NCBI GenBank assembly: GCA_022825185.1
Contig: JAJDYK010000134.1
Location: 1-20,397, forward strand
Direction of reading: 5' to 3'
From: Candidatus Latescibacterota bacterium
Lineage (GTDB): Bacteria > Latescibacterota > UBA2968 > UBA8231
Length of the DNA stretch: 20,397 nt
Positions 1 to 7,842 of the stretch are shown here, in pieces. The notes beneath the pieces are model-generated. The model had not been told where the DNA came from. It made no database searches and saw only the letters and a program-made list of their open reading frames with translations. The number at the start of each line of letters is the position of its first letter. The first letter of the stretch is position 1. A program made the position numbers and the translations under genes.

Positions 1-384
1 GACATCGACCAATTCGACGAGGGCTTCGACACCCTCATCGGCGAGCGCGGAGTCACCCTGTCCGGCGGCCAGAAGCAGCGCGCGACCTTGGCCCGCGCGC
101 TCATTCGCCGCCCACAGATCCTCATCCTCGACGATGCGCTCTCCGCAGTGGATACCCACACCGAAGAAGCGATCCTCGACCATTTGCAAGCCCTCATGCA
201 GGGCCGCACCACCCTCATCATCGCCCACCGCATCTCGACCCTGCGCCACGCCGACCGCATCGCCGTGCTCGAAGACGGTCGCATCGCCGAACTGGGCACC
301 CACGCCGATTTGGTCAACAGCGGCGGCTTCTACGCCGAGTTGTACCAGCACCAGCAGCTTCGCGCCGAGCTAGAAACGCTGTGA
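1..384 (+). CDS. ABC exporter half-transporter, C-terminal end of the nucleotide-binding domain (partial, 5' end outside window)
   Basis: The open frame enters from the left edge and ends at TGA 382-384, giving 127 residues of an ABC ATPase domain. The signature LSGGQKQR is encoded at about 58-81, Walker B ILILDD at 121-138, and the H-switch IIAHRIST at about 217-240. The residue after the Walker B aspartate is Asp rather than the catalytic Glu (ILILDD-ALS), which marks the degenerate subunit of heterodimeric exporters such as TM287/TM288. The next gene starts at GTG 381, overlapping this stop by 4 bases, so the two are translationally coupled. The membrane domain must lie upstream of the window. 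The substrate cannot be read; lipid or multidrug export is typical of the family. Confidence 0.95.
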   Translation, partial: DIDQFDEGFDTLIGERGVTLSGGQKQRATLARALIRRPQILILDDALSAVDTHTEEAILDHLQALMQGRTTLIIAHRISTLRHADRIAVLEDGRIAELGTHADLVNSGGFYAELYQHQQLRAELETL

Positions 385-2165
385 GCACCGAACTCAACAA
401 AGAAGAAGAAATCCAGCAGCGCGCCTTCAATTTGGGGCTGACGCTGCAACTGTTGGGGTATCTCAAGCCCCACCGGGGGCACGTGATCCTCGCCTTTGGC
501 ACCATTGTCCTCGCCGCTGGCTTCGGCCAGGTCGGTCCCTATATCACGCAGGTAGCGGTTGACGACCACATCGCCGTTGGCGACTGGGAGGGGTTGCGGT
601 GGATGATCGCGGCCTTTTTTGGCAGCGTCGCCGTGCAGTACGGCGCTCAATACGCCCAGACCTTGGTCACCGGCATGATCGGTCAGCGCGTCATGTACGA
701 CATGCGCCGCGACCTGTTTGCCCACCTGCAAAAGCTGCCGCTGCGCTACTTCGACCGCACGCCGCTGGGCCGTATTATGACCCGCGCCACCAACGACATC
801 GACGCCCTCAACGAATTTTTCAGCGAGGGCGTCGTTTCGGTTTTTATGGATTTTTTCACTTTGCTGGCCATCGTCGGGTTCATGGCCTATATCGACTTCG
901 AGCTGGCCCTGATCTGCTGCTCAGTGGTCCCGGTCATCGGCGTCTCGACCTTCTACCTCCAGGGCCTCGCCATACGCGCCTATCGCGAGTTGCGCACGCG
1001 CTTGGCGCGGCTCAATGCCTATTTGCAGGAAAACATTACCGGCATGGAGGTGGTGCAGCTTTTCAACCGCCAGCAACGCAATTTGCGCGACTTCGACGCC
1101 GAGCACCTGCCCTATCGCCGCGCCGAGGACCGCGAAATCCACTTCTATGCCATCTTCTTCCCCTTCACTGAATTACTCGGCACGATCGGCATGGTGCTGG
1201 TACTGTGGTACGGGGCCTCGGACGTGATCGACGGCCGCATCGAGCTGGGGGTATTGGTGGCCTTTCTCCAGTACATCCGCCGCTTCTTCCGCCCGATCAT
1301 GGACATCTCCGACCGCTATGCCCTGCTACAGAGCGCCATGGCCGCGTCCGAGCGCATCTTCGAGATGTTGGCCGTCCCCAGCGAACCCAGCGGCGGACCG
1401 CAGCGCAAGCTGCCCGCGGCCAGTCGCGGCGGCACAATTGAATTCCGCAACGTGTTCTTCAAATACGATCCAGCAGCCGAAGACTGGATTCTCAAGGATG
1501 TCTCGTTTGAACTACGGGCCGGGCAGAGTATGGCGTTGGTCGGGGCCACTGGTTCGGGCAAGACCACCATTGTCAGCCTCCTCTGCCGCTTCTACGACAT
1601 CCAGCGCGGGGAAATCCTCGTCGATGGCCGCGACGTGCGCCAGTGGCACGCGGCCGAATTGCGCCGCCGCATCAGCATCGTCCAGCAGGAGGTATTTCTG
1701 TTTTCAGGGAATGTCAGCGGCAACATCCGCCTCGGCGACGACGCCATCGACGACGCCCAAGTCGAGCGCGCGGCCCGCTACGTCAACGCCGCGCCCTTCA
1801 TCGAACGCCTCCCCCAAGGGTACACCCACGCCGTAGCCGAAGGCGGCTCGACCCTATCGGCTGGCCAGCGCCAGTTGTTGGCTTTTGCCCGCGCCCTGGC
1901 CTTCGACCCGGAAATCCTCGTCCTCGACGAGGCCACTTCCAGCATCGACACCGAGACCGAAGTGCTCATCCAAGACGCCATTGCCAAGCTGATGAGCGAG
2001 CGCACTTCCATCGTCATCGCCCACCGCCTCTCCACCATCCGCAGCGCCGACCAGATATTGGTGATGCACCGCGGCGAGGTGCGCGAGCGAGGCCGCCACG
2101 AGGAACTATTGCTCCAAGACGGCATCTACGCGCGCCTCTACCGCCTCAACTACGGCCGCTCTTAG
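381..2165 (+). CDS. ABC exporter half-transporter, membrane domain fused to ATPase (partner of the preceding gene)
   Basis: 594 residues, the normal length for a bacterial half-exporter. Residues about 20-320 are a six-helix type IV ABC exporter domain (hydrophobic blocks near 33-60, 72-95, 150-195 and 260-295). The ATPase domain has Walker [10 protein letters not shown] at 388-396, signature LSAGQ at 492-496, Walker B ILVLDE at 512-517 with the catalytic Glu517, and the H-switch His548. The signature is LSAGQ instead of LSGGQ while the catalytic Glu is intact, the mirror image of the upstream partner. Together they would form one competent and one degenerate ATP site. The GTG start at 381 is chosen because it gives the GTGA overlap with the upstream stop. 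It is a membrane exporter of unknown substrate; a multidrug or lipid role is inference only. Confidence 0.96.
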   Translation: MSTELNKEEEIQQRAFNLGLTLQLLGYLKPHRGHVILAFGTIVLAAGFGQVGPYITQVAVDDHIAVGDWEGLRWMIAAFFGSVAVQYGAQYAQTLVTGMIGQRVMYDMRRDLFAHLQKLPLRYFDRTPLGRIMTRATNDIDALNEFFSEGVVSVFMDFFTLLAIVGFMAYIDFELALICCSVVPVIGVSTFYLQGLAIRAYRELRTRLARLNAYLQENITGMEVVQLFNRQQRNLRDFDAEHLPYRRAEDREIHFYAIFFPFTELLGTIGMVLVLWYGASDVIDGRIELGVLVAFLQYIRRFFRPIMDISDRYALLQSAMAASERIFEMLAVPSEPSGGPQRKLPAASRGGTIEFRNVFFKYDPAAEDWILKDVSFELRAGQSMALVGATGSGKTTIVSLLCRFYDIQRGEILVDGRDVRQWHAAELRRRISIVQQEVFLFSGNVSGNIRLGDDAIDDAQVERAARYVNAAPFIERLPQGYTHAVAEGGSTLSAGQRQLLAFARALAFDPEILVLDEATSSIDTETEVLIQDAIAKLMSERTSIVIAHRLSTIRSADQILVMHRGEVRERGRHEELLLQDGIYARLYRLNYGRS

Positions 2166-2413
2166 GCCGCCTCTTCCTCCTGTGGGGCCTTCTTTTCGAA
2201 CCGCGACGTCACCCCGTTCACGGCCTTCACCACTTGGTCGCGCGTTTCTTCGGCTTGGTCCTTGATCAAGCGCCGGGTGTCCTCGCCCTTGTTCGGGGCT
2301 AGTAAAACGCCCACGGCCGCGCCGACCGCGACGCCAGCCACAAAACCGGCCAACAGACACGTCATGCCGTCGGTCGAATGGTTGTTCCTCGGATAGATTT
2401 TTTCGTAGAACAT
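2162..2413 (-). CDS. YtxH-like small membrane protein
   Basis: 83 residues. A glycine- and alanine-rich membrane helix (about residues 18-38, LLAGFVAGVAVGAAVGVLLAP) is followed by a charged, probably helical tail (KGEDTRRLIKDQAEETRDQ) ending in EEEAA. A Gly/Ala helix, then LLAP-x-x-G-x-x-T/L-R, then an amphipathic tail is the hallmark of YtxH-domain proteins, single-pass proteins often tied to envelope stress and otherwise poorly understood. An AGGAG box sits 7 bases upstream of the ATG at 2413, supporting this start. Its stop overlaps the end of the ABC gene tail to tail by 4 bases. It shares a 137-bp divergent intergenic region with the IMP dehydrogenase gene. Confidence 0.82.
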   Translation of the reverse strand: MFYEKIYPRNNHSTDGMTCLLAGFVAGVAVGAAVGVLLAPNKGEDTRRLIKDQAEETRDQVVKAVNGVTSRFEKKAPQEEEAA

Positions 2414-2471
2414 AACAAAGCTCCTTTAGCTTATGGACGTGATTGCTATCTATTAAAGAAAACTAAGTGTG

Positions 2472-2500
2472 TTGAATAAAACCAATACAATTTTTATACT
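2472..2500 (+). promoter_or_regulatory. sigma70-type promoter of the IMP dehydrogenase/phosphonate operon
   Basis: TTGAAT (2472-2477), a 17-base spacer, then TATACT (2495-2500), close to both consensus hexamers. It lies in an AT-rich stretch that stands out from the GC-rich surroundings. Transcription would begin near 2507, leaving a leader of about 44 bases before the ATG at 2551. A purine-rich GAGAGGA (2539-2545) acts as ribosome binding site. On the opposite strand a weaker divergent promoter for the YtxH-like gene probably overlaps this region, but no clear hexamer pair stands out. Confidence 0.65.
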
Positions 2501-2550
2501 TTAAGGCTAAATCCTTCCTCCTTTCCCCCACCAACGCTGAGAGGACTTCC

Positions 2551-4032
2551 ATGGCCCAAGTCCTGAGCACCCCTTCGCACAGCCTCAAAGAATTTCGCCT
2601 TCTGCCTGGGTACACGCCAACCGACGGCAACGCGCCCAACACATCGCTCCAAACCCGGCTCTGCCGCAAGGGGGACGACTTTCTCTATCTGCACGTTCCC
2701 TTCCTCAGCGCCGCCATGCAGGCCGTAACCGGCGGCGAAATGGCCATTGCCCTAGCCCAGCTCGGTGGCATCGGCATCCTGCCCGTCAGCCAGCCCATTG
2801 ACGAGCAGTGCGCCAAAATCAGCCAAGTCAAGCGCTTCAAGGCCGGCTTTCAGACCGATATTCTCACCTTGTCTCCCGAGCAGCCCATCGCCGAAGTAGT
2901 AGAGATCATCCACCGCACCGGCTACACGACCTTCCCGGTCACCACCAGCGGCCAGTTCCACGACCAACTCCTCGGCATCCTCACCGACAAGGACTTCGAC
3001 GAGCGCCGCGACCTCGACTGCCAAGTCGCCTCCCGCATGAAAACCGACGTGCAGGCCGGCCGCGAAATAAGCGACCTCAAAGCCGCCAACGAGCTGATGA
3101 TCCGCTACGGCCGCGGCTTCCTGCCCATTCTATCCAAGGGGGGCGTGCTGCAAGCAGTGGTCTTCAAAAAGGACCTCGACAAGCACCTGCGGCACCCCAA
3201 CGAATCCATCGACGAAAAAAAACGCCTACTCGTCGGCGCGGCCGTCTCCACCCACCCAGAGGACCGCGAGCGGGCCGAAGCCCTCATCGCGCAAGAAGTA
3301 GATGTGCTGGTCATCGACGCCTCCGACGGCCACACCGAGTACCAGCGGCAGATGATCCAATTCCTCAAGGAGCGCACCGACGCCCCGGTCATCGGCGGCA
3401 ACGTCGTCACGGCCGAGGGATTTCGCTTCTTGGCCGAGGCCGGTGCCGACGCCGTCAAAGTCGGCATGGGGATCGGCTCGGGCTGCATTACGCAGGAAGT
3501 CAAGGCTACCGGCCGCGGCCAAGGCACGGCCTTGATGGAAATCAACGCGGCGCGCAACCAGTGGCAGCAGGATAGCAGCGCCTACTTGCCCATCATCGCC
3601 GACGGCGGTATCTCAGGCCCGGCCGAGATCGCCGTGGCCGTGGCCTTGGGTGCCAATGCCGTGATGATGGGGAGCTTCTTCGCCGGCTACACCGAAAGCC
3701 AAGGCAACCTCGTGCGCACCGCAGCCGGCGACATCGTCAAAGAATACTGGATGGAAGGTTCGCTGCGCGCCCACAACATGCGGCGCTATGCGCAGACGCA
3801 AGAGAACTTCTTCGAGGAGGGCATCTCCGGCTACGTGCCCCACATCGGCTCAATGCACGACAAATTGCCGATCCGCATCCAGATGCTGCGCGCCACTCTC
3901 GCCACGGCCGGTTGCCGCACCATCGACGAACTGCACGAAAAGGCCGTGCTCGAAATGCAGTCGCCCACTGCGCTGATGGACAGCCAGATCCACGACATCG
4001 TCCCCACCCAAACCGACCAACAGGTACTCTAA
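2551..4032 (+). CDS. guaB: IMP dehydrogenase
   Basis: 493 residues, the usual length. It converts IMP to XMP with NAD+, the rate-limiting step to guanine nucleotides in the cytosol. It is a TIM barrel with a CBS pair inserted at about residues 100-222 (LLGILTDKDFDE near 138-149; VASRMKTD near 158-165). The active-site loop GIGSGCITQEV carries the catalytic Cys312; the ADGGI phosphate-binding segment is at 350-354; the flap Arg412-Tyr413 of the RRYAQTQ motif is present. The CITQEV and GSMHD forms resemble the eukaryotic type more than the CTTR form common in bacteria. It heads a probable operon: the next gene starts 4 bases after its stop. Why guanine synthesis sits with phosphonate genes is unclear, and a GuaB-like relative with another role cannot be excluded, though all key residues are intact. 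Confidence 0.92.
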   Translation: MAQVLSTPSHSLKEFRLLPGYTPTDGNAPNTSLQTRLCRKGDDFLYLHVPFLSAAMQAVTGGEMAIALAQLGGIGILPVSQPIDEQCAKISQVKRFKAGFQTDILTLSPEQPIAEVVEIIHRTGYTTFPVTTSGQFHDQLLGILTDKDFDERRDLDCQVASRMKTDVQAGREISDLKAANELMIRYGRGFLPILSKGGVLQAVVFKKDLDKHLRHPNESIDEKKRLLVGAAVSTHPEDRERAEALIAQEVDVLVIDASDGHTEYQRQMIQFLKERTDAPVIGGNVVTAEGFRFLAEAGADAVKVGMGIGSGCITQEVKATGRGQGTALMEINAARNQWQQDSSAYLPIIADGGISGPAEIAVAVALGANAVMMGSFFAGYTESQGNLVRTAAGDIVKEYWMEGSLRAHNMRRYAQTQENFFEEGISGYVPHIGSMHDKLPIRIQMLRATLATAGCRTIDELHEKAVLEMQSPTALMDSQIHDIVPTQTDQQVL

Positions 4033-4036
4033 GGCT

Positions 4037-4726
4037 ATGCGCGTACTCATTACCAACGCCGCGACCTCGCTCGGCCAAGCCCTAGCCGCTGGCCTCGGCG
4101 ACGTCCACCAACTGCGCTTGACCGACCCCGAGCCTAGATTCGGGATCCAGTGCGATCTAGGGCACGACTCAGAGACCGATGCGCTCGTCAAAGACATCGA
4201 CATCATCGTCCACCTCGCCTACGCGCCGCGCGACAGCGACGGCGAGATCACTTGGCTGGACCGCAATACGCGCGGCACGTACAACCTGCTCTTGGCCGCA
4301 GCCGCCGCGGAGGTCGAACACACCATCCTCGTGAGCACGCTCGACCTTTTCGCTCCGTACGCAGAAGACCTCACCGTTGACGAGACTTGGAAGCCGCTGC
4401 CCTCCTGCGCCCCAGCCATCCTCGGCGCTCACCTAGCCGAGTTTACGGCCCGCGAATTTGCCCACAGCCACGAACTCCACATCACCATTGCCCGCCTCGG
4501 CCACCTCGTCCGCGCCGAAGAAGTCGCCGACCAGCCCTACGATCCCATGTGGCTCGACGAGCGCGACGCCGCCCAAGCCGTGGCCCAGCTTGTACAAAAG
4601 GGACCCGCCGGCCAGTACAGCGCCATCCACATCCAGTCTGGGGCAACGCGCGCCCGCTTCTCCGTCGAGCGCGCCAAGAGCCACCTAGCGTTTGACCCCC
4701 AATACAACTTTGAGGCCAACCCATGA
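4037..4726 (+). CDS. NAD-dependent epimerase/dehydratase-like protein, probably catalytically degenerate
   Basis: 229 residues with an extended-SDR (Rossmann) layout: an N-terminal beta-alpha unit MRVLITNAATSLG, an acidic beta4 segment DIDIIVHLAYAPR, and the NTRGTYNLLLAA helix characteristic of sugar-nucleotide epimerases. The glycine motif is eroded (TNAATSLG keeps only the last Gly of G-x-x-G-x-x-G). The catalytic Y-x-x-x-K is missing: the matching segment APAILGAHLAEF (about residue 126 onward) has neither Tyr nor Lys. Cofactor binding or a structural role may survive without catalysis. It starts 4 bases after guaB and overlaps the next gene by ATGA. The next gene is an intact relative of similar length, so a heterodimer or regulatory pairing is possible (inference). 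Confidence 0.8.
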   Translation: MRVLITNAATSLGQALAAGLGDVHQLRLTDPEPRFGIQCDLGHDSETDALVKDIDIIVHLAYAPRDSDGEITWLDRNTRGTYNLLLAAAAAEVEHTILVSTLDLFAPYAEDLTVDETWKPLPSCAPAILGAHLAEFTAREFAHSHELHITIARLGHLVRAEEVADQPYDPMWLDERDAAQAVAQLVQKGPAGQYSAIHIQSGATRARFSVERAKSHLAFDPQYNFEANP

Positions 4727-5457
4727 AAGTTTTGCTGCTAGGCGGCAATGGTATGCTCGGTCCGCACGTGGTCACACAACTCCAAGACACCTACGAGTTG
4801 CGCATCACCGACCTCATGCCCTTCGACAGCCCGCACGAGACCATGCAGGTAGATGTCTCCGACCTCGATCAAGTGCGCCGCGCCACCGAGGGCACCGATG
4901 TCACCATCAACTGCTCGGTCCTACGCCCCGACCGCAAAATCGCCTTTGACGTCAATACCACCGGCACGTACAACGGCATCCTCGCCGCGGTCGAAAACGG
5001 CCACTCTCGCTTCGTCAACACCGGGCCCCACTTCACCCAAGCCGGCCCCTCGTACGAGCACTACGACTTCGACATCAACGAAGAAGTCCCTCTGCATTCG
5101 GGCGTCGGCCTCTACGCCCACTCTAAATCGCTCGGCCAAGAGATTTGCCGCATCTTCGCCGCCAACCACCCCATCCACGTACTCACCACCCTCTTTTTGA
5201 GCTTTCGCGACGCCGAGCCATCAGCCGAGCAACTCGGCCGCGGCACCAATCCCTTTTCCGTCACCTTTCCCGACGCCGCCCGCGCCCTGCAAAAGTGCCT
5301 AGAGGTCGATTTGGCGTCCCTGCCTTCGCGCTGTGAGATCTTCCACATCACCACGGACACGCCCCACGGCCGCTACAGCAACGCCAAAGCCCGACGGCTG
5401 CTGGGCTGGGTACCGCAAGACCTGTTAGAGGGCTACTGGCGCAAGCCGCAGGGCTAA
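4723..5457 (+). CDS. NAD(P)-dependent SDR (epimerase/dehydratase family)
   Basis: 244 residues. It has an intact extended-SDR glycine motif LGGNGMLG (Gly7/Gly10/Gly13), the NTTGTYNGILAA helix, and catalytic Tyr131/Lys135 in YAHSK. Substrate specificity cannot be read; the family oxidises, reduces or epimerises nucleotide sugars and other polyols. Its start overlaps the upstream SDR-like gene by ATGA, and only 3 bases separate it from the zinc dehydrogenase downstream. The two SDR-type genes appear to be an old tandem duplication of which this is the active copy. In this operon it could act on a phosphonate-derived alcohol or aldehyde, but that is inference from position. Confidence 0.85.
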   Translation: MKVLLLGGNGMLGPHVVTQLQDTYELRITDLMPFDSPHETMQVDVSDLDQVRRATEGTDVTINCSVLRPDRKIAFDVNTTGTYNGILAAVENGHSRFVNTGPHFTQAGPSYEHYDFDINEEVPLHSGVGLYAHSKSLGQEICRIFAANHPIHVLTTLFLSFRDAEPSAEQLGRGTNPFSVTFPDAARALQKCLEVDLASLPSRCEIFHITTDTPHGRYSNAKARRLLGWVPQDLLEGYWRKPQG

Positions 5458-5460
5458 CCA

Positions 5461-6486
5461 ATGCCCACGGCCTCCGCACAGATATTCGACGGCCTAGGCC
5501 ATCCGCTCCGCTGCGAAAATCTTCCTCTACCCGACTCACTCGCGCCCGGTGAAGTGCTCGTCGAGATCGATCTAGCCACGATCTGCGGCTCCGACCTCCA
5601 CACGCTGTCCGGCTTGCGCACGGAGCCTACACCTCTGATCCTCGGCCACGAAGCCGTCGGCCGCATCGTCGCCTCGCAGCGCCCTACCTCGGCACTGGGC
5701 GACCGCGTAAGCTGGACCATCGCCGACAGTTGCGGTACTTGTCTGGCCTGCACCGAACATCGCCTGCCGGAAAAATGCGACGCGCTCTTCAAATATGGCC
5801 ACGCCACCATCACCGACGGCAGCGGCCTCAACGGCTGTTACGCCACGCATCTGCTCATTAGACCCGGCACTCACATCGCCAAGGTGGATGACCGATTGAC
5901 CGACTCCGCAGTCGCCCCGGCCAACTGCGCCTTGGCCACTGCGGTCAACGCCATCGCGGTGCTGCCCACTCCCTGTCACAGAGTTCTAGTCCAAGGTGCC
6001 GGTCTGCTCGGCCTCTATACGTGCGCCCTGCTCGCCGAGCCCGGCATCGAGCAAATCTACTGCACCGACATCGACGCAGACCGCCTCGCGCTATCCAGTG
6101 AATTCGGCGCTATACCCGTGACCGATTCGCCACCGGCAGGACTCGACGCCGTCTTTGAAGTCGCCGGCAACTCGGACTTGATTCCCTCGGGGGTCGCAGC
6201 CCTGCGCCCGGGCGGCAGCTACGTCTTCGTCGGCATGGTCCACCCCAACACCCGGCTAGAGCTGACCGGCGAGCAGATCATCCGCAAATGCCTGACGATC
6301 CGCGGCGTCCACAACTACAGCCCGCACCATCTCGACGAGGCGCTCGCCTTTCTCGCCCGCACCGCCGATCACTACCCGTACTCGTCACTAGTCAGCAAAC
6401 CCTTTGCCCTCGCCGAGCTAGCGCAAGCCATCGCCTTGGCCGAAACCCGCCAGCACATCCGCGTCGCCATTGACCCTCGCGCATGA
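5461..6486 (+). CDS. zinc-dependent alcohol dehydrogenase, phosphonate-cluster type
   Basis: 341 residues, a medium-chain dehydrogenase/reductase. Catalytic zinc ligands are visible in ICGSDLH (Cys42) and GHE (His63/Glu64). The structural zinc lobe has Cys91, Cys94, Cys97 and Cys106. The NAD-binding motif GAGLLG lies near residue 175. The pattern (N-terminal ICGSDLHT, GHEAVGRI, and YGHATITDGSGLNGCYATH) resembles the TIGRFAM group of 'phosphonate catabolism associated' alcohol dehydrogenases, and the neighbouring phnA supports this. A role in handling phosphonoacetaldehyde or a hydroxy-phosphonate is plausible but not shown by the sequence. It ends in an ATGA overlap with phnA, so the two are co-translated. 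Confidence 0.88.
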   Translation: MPTASAQIFDGLGHPLRCENLPLPDSLAPGEVLVEIDLATICGSDLHTLSGLRTEPTPLILGHEAVGRIVASQRPTSALGDRVSWTIADSCGTCLACTEHRLPEKCDALFKYGHATITDGSGLNGCYATHLLIRPGTHIAKVDDRLTDSAVAPANCALATAVNAIAVLPTPCHRVLVQGAGLLGLYTCALLAEPGIEQIYCTDIDADRLALSSEFGAIPVTDSPPAGLDAVFEVAGNSDLIPSGVAALRPGGSYVFVGMVHPNTRLELTGEQIIRKCLTIRGVHNYSPHHLDEALAFLARTADHYPYSSLVSKPFALAELAQAIALAETRQHIRVAIDPRA

Positions 6487-7700
6487 TTCAAGTCAATGAC
6501 CGGGGCTATCGCCCGCGCGAAAAAGCCATCGTCGGCATCTGCCTCGACGGCTGCTCCCAAGCCTACCTCGACGAAGCCGCCGCTCAGATGCCCAATCTCC
6601 GTTCGATCATCGAGCGCGGCGTCCACGGCCAAGTAAACACCGCGATTCCCTCTTTCACCAATCCCAACAACGTCGCCATCATCACCGGTGCGCCGCCAGC
6701 CATAAACGGCATTCCCGGCAATTTCTACTACGACATCGACGCGGAGGAGGAAGTGATGATGAACGACCCCTGCTTCCTGCGCGCCCCGACGATCCTCGCC
6801 GCCTTCCATCAAGCCGGCCAACAAGTCGCTGCCATCACCACCAAAGACAAGTTGCGCCTGCTCTTGGCCCACGGCTGGCAAGGCATCAATTTCTCCGTCG
6901 AAAAAGCGCACGAAGCCGAGCCGGCCACCCACGGCATCGCCGACGTCCTCGACCTAGTTGGCCGGAAAAACCCCGGCATCTACGATCCCGAAGCCAGCGT
7001 GTATTGCATCGAGGCCGGCGCGCGTCTCCTCGAACTCCACGACCTCGACCTGCTCTACCTTTCGACCACCGATTTCGTCCAGCACAAGTGGGCACCCGGC
7101 GAGCCAGAAGCCAACGCCTTCTACGCTCGCCTCGACCGCTTTATCGGTGCGCTCGACGCCCAAGACATTATCTTGGGCATTACCGCCGACCACGGCATGA
7201 ACGCCAAAACCAACGACGACGGCACCCCCAAGGTGCAGTTTATCGAAACCCAGCTCGTCGCCGCTGGCATCGCCGAAGCGAGGGTCATTCTGCCCATCAC
7301 CGACCCCTATGTCGTCCACCACGGCGCGCTGGGCTCCTACGCCACCGTCTATCTCGACGACGCGCACACCGCACAAGCCACTGCAATCCTCCGCACCATC
7401 CCCGGCGTCGAACAGGTACTCAACCGCGAGCAAGCCGCCGCCACCTACCAACTCCCCCCCGACCGCATCGGCGAACTGGTCGTCCTTGCCGACCGTGATA
7501 CGGTCCTCGGCCGCACCCCCGACTGGCACGAACTCGCCGACGTCGCCGAGGGCCTGCGCTCGCACGGCGGTCTGCACGAAGGCGTGGTGCCCATGATCTG
7601 CAATAGGCCGCTAACCGACCAATACGCCGAGCTATTGGCCTCGGGCCGAGCGCGCAACTGGGATCTTTTTGACTTTCTTTGCAATGGAGTCCTAGCCTGA
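6483..7700 (+). CDS. phnA: phosphonoacetate hydrolase
   Basis: 405 residues of the alkaline phosphatase superfamily. It cleaves the C-P bond of phosphonoacetate to acetate and phosphate using two zinc ions. Visible: the N-terminal metal Asp22 (CLDG), nucleophile Thr59 in SFTNPNN, the family blocks GAPPAINGIPGN and EEVMMNDPCFLRAPTILAAF, then Asp197/His201 (DFVQH), Asp236/His237 (ADHGM) and His365 (GGLHEG). All metal ligands are intact, and length and block order match characterised PhnA enzymes. The name also exists for an unrelated E. coli zinc-ribbon protein; this is the hydrolase. It is the last gene of the tight block that begins at guaB; a 142-bp gap follows. Cytosolic; no signal peptide. 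Confidence 0.93.
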   Translation: MIQVNDRGYRPREKAIVGICLDGCSQAYLDEAAAQMPNLRSIIERGVHGQVNTAIPSFTNPNNVAIITGAPPAINGIPGNFYYDIDAEEEVMMNDPCFLRAPTILAAFHQAGQQVAAITTKDKLRLLLAHGWQGINFSVEKAHEAEPATHGIADVLDLVGRKNPGIYDPEASVYCIEAGARLLELHDLDLLYLSTTDFVQHKWAPGEPEANAFYARLDRFIGALDAQDIILGITADHGMNAKTNDDGTPKVQFIETQLVAAGIAEARVILPITDPYVVHHGALGSYATVYLDDAHTAQATAILRTIPGVEQVLNREQAAATYQLPPDRIGELVVLADRDTVLGRTPDWHELADVAEGLRSHGGLHEGVVPMICNRPLTDQYAELLASGRARNWDLFDFLCNGVLA

Positions 7701-7790
7701 TGAACCCTCTTCGCACCTTGCACACCTACCGCCAGCCCTGCTCTAGCAATGCGGAATAATTAGCGGTAGATCGTCTTATGCATACTATTC

Positions 7791-7815
7791 TGCGTCCATC
7801 TGCGTCCATCTGCGG
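7791..7815. repeat. 10-bp tandem repeat TGCGTCCATC (2.5 copies)
   Basis: TGCGTCCATC occurs at 7791-7800 and 7801-7810, followed by TGCGG. The 142-bp intergenic gap (7701-7842) between phnA and the FAD oxidoreductase otherwise shows no clear promoter. Very similar TGCGT-CATC-TGCGG strings are dispersed between genes of various environmental bacteria, so this is likely a member of a genome-wide repeat family rather than a local duplication (from memory, not checked). Confidence 0.7.
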
Positions 7816-7842
7816 ATCATCTTGCTGATGTAGGATTGCTAT

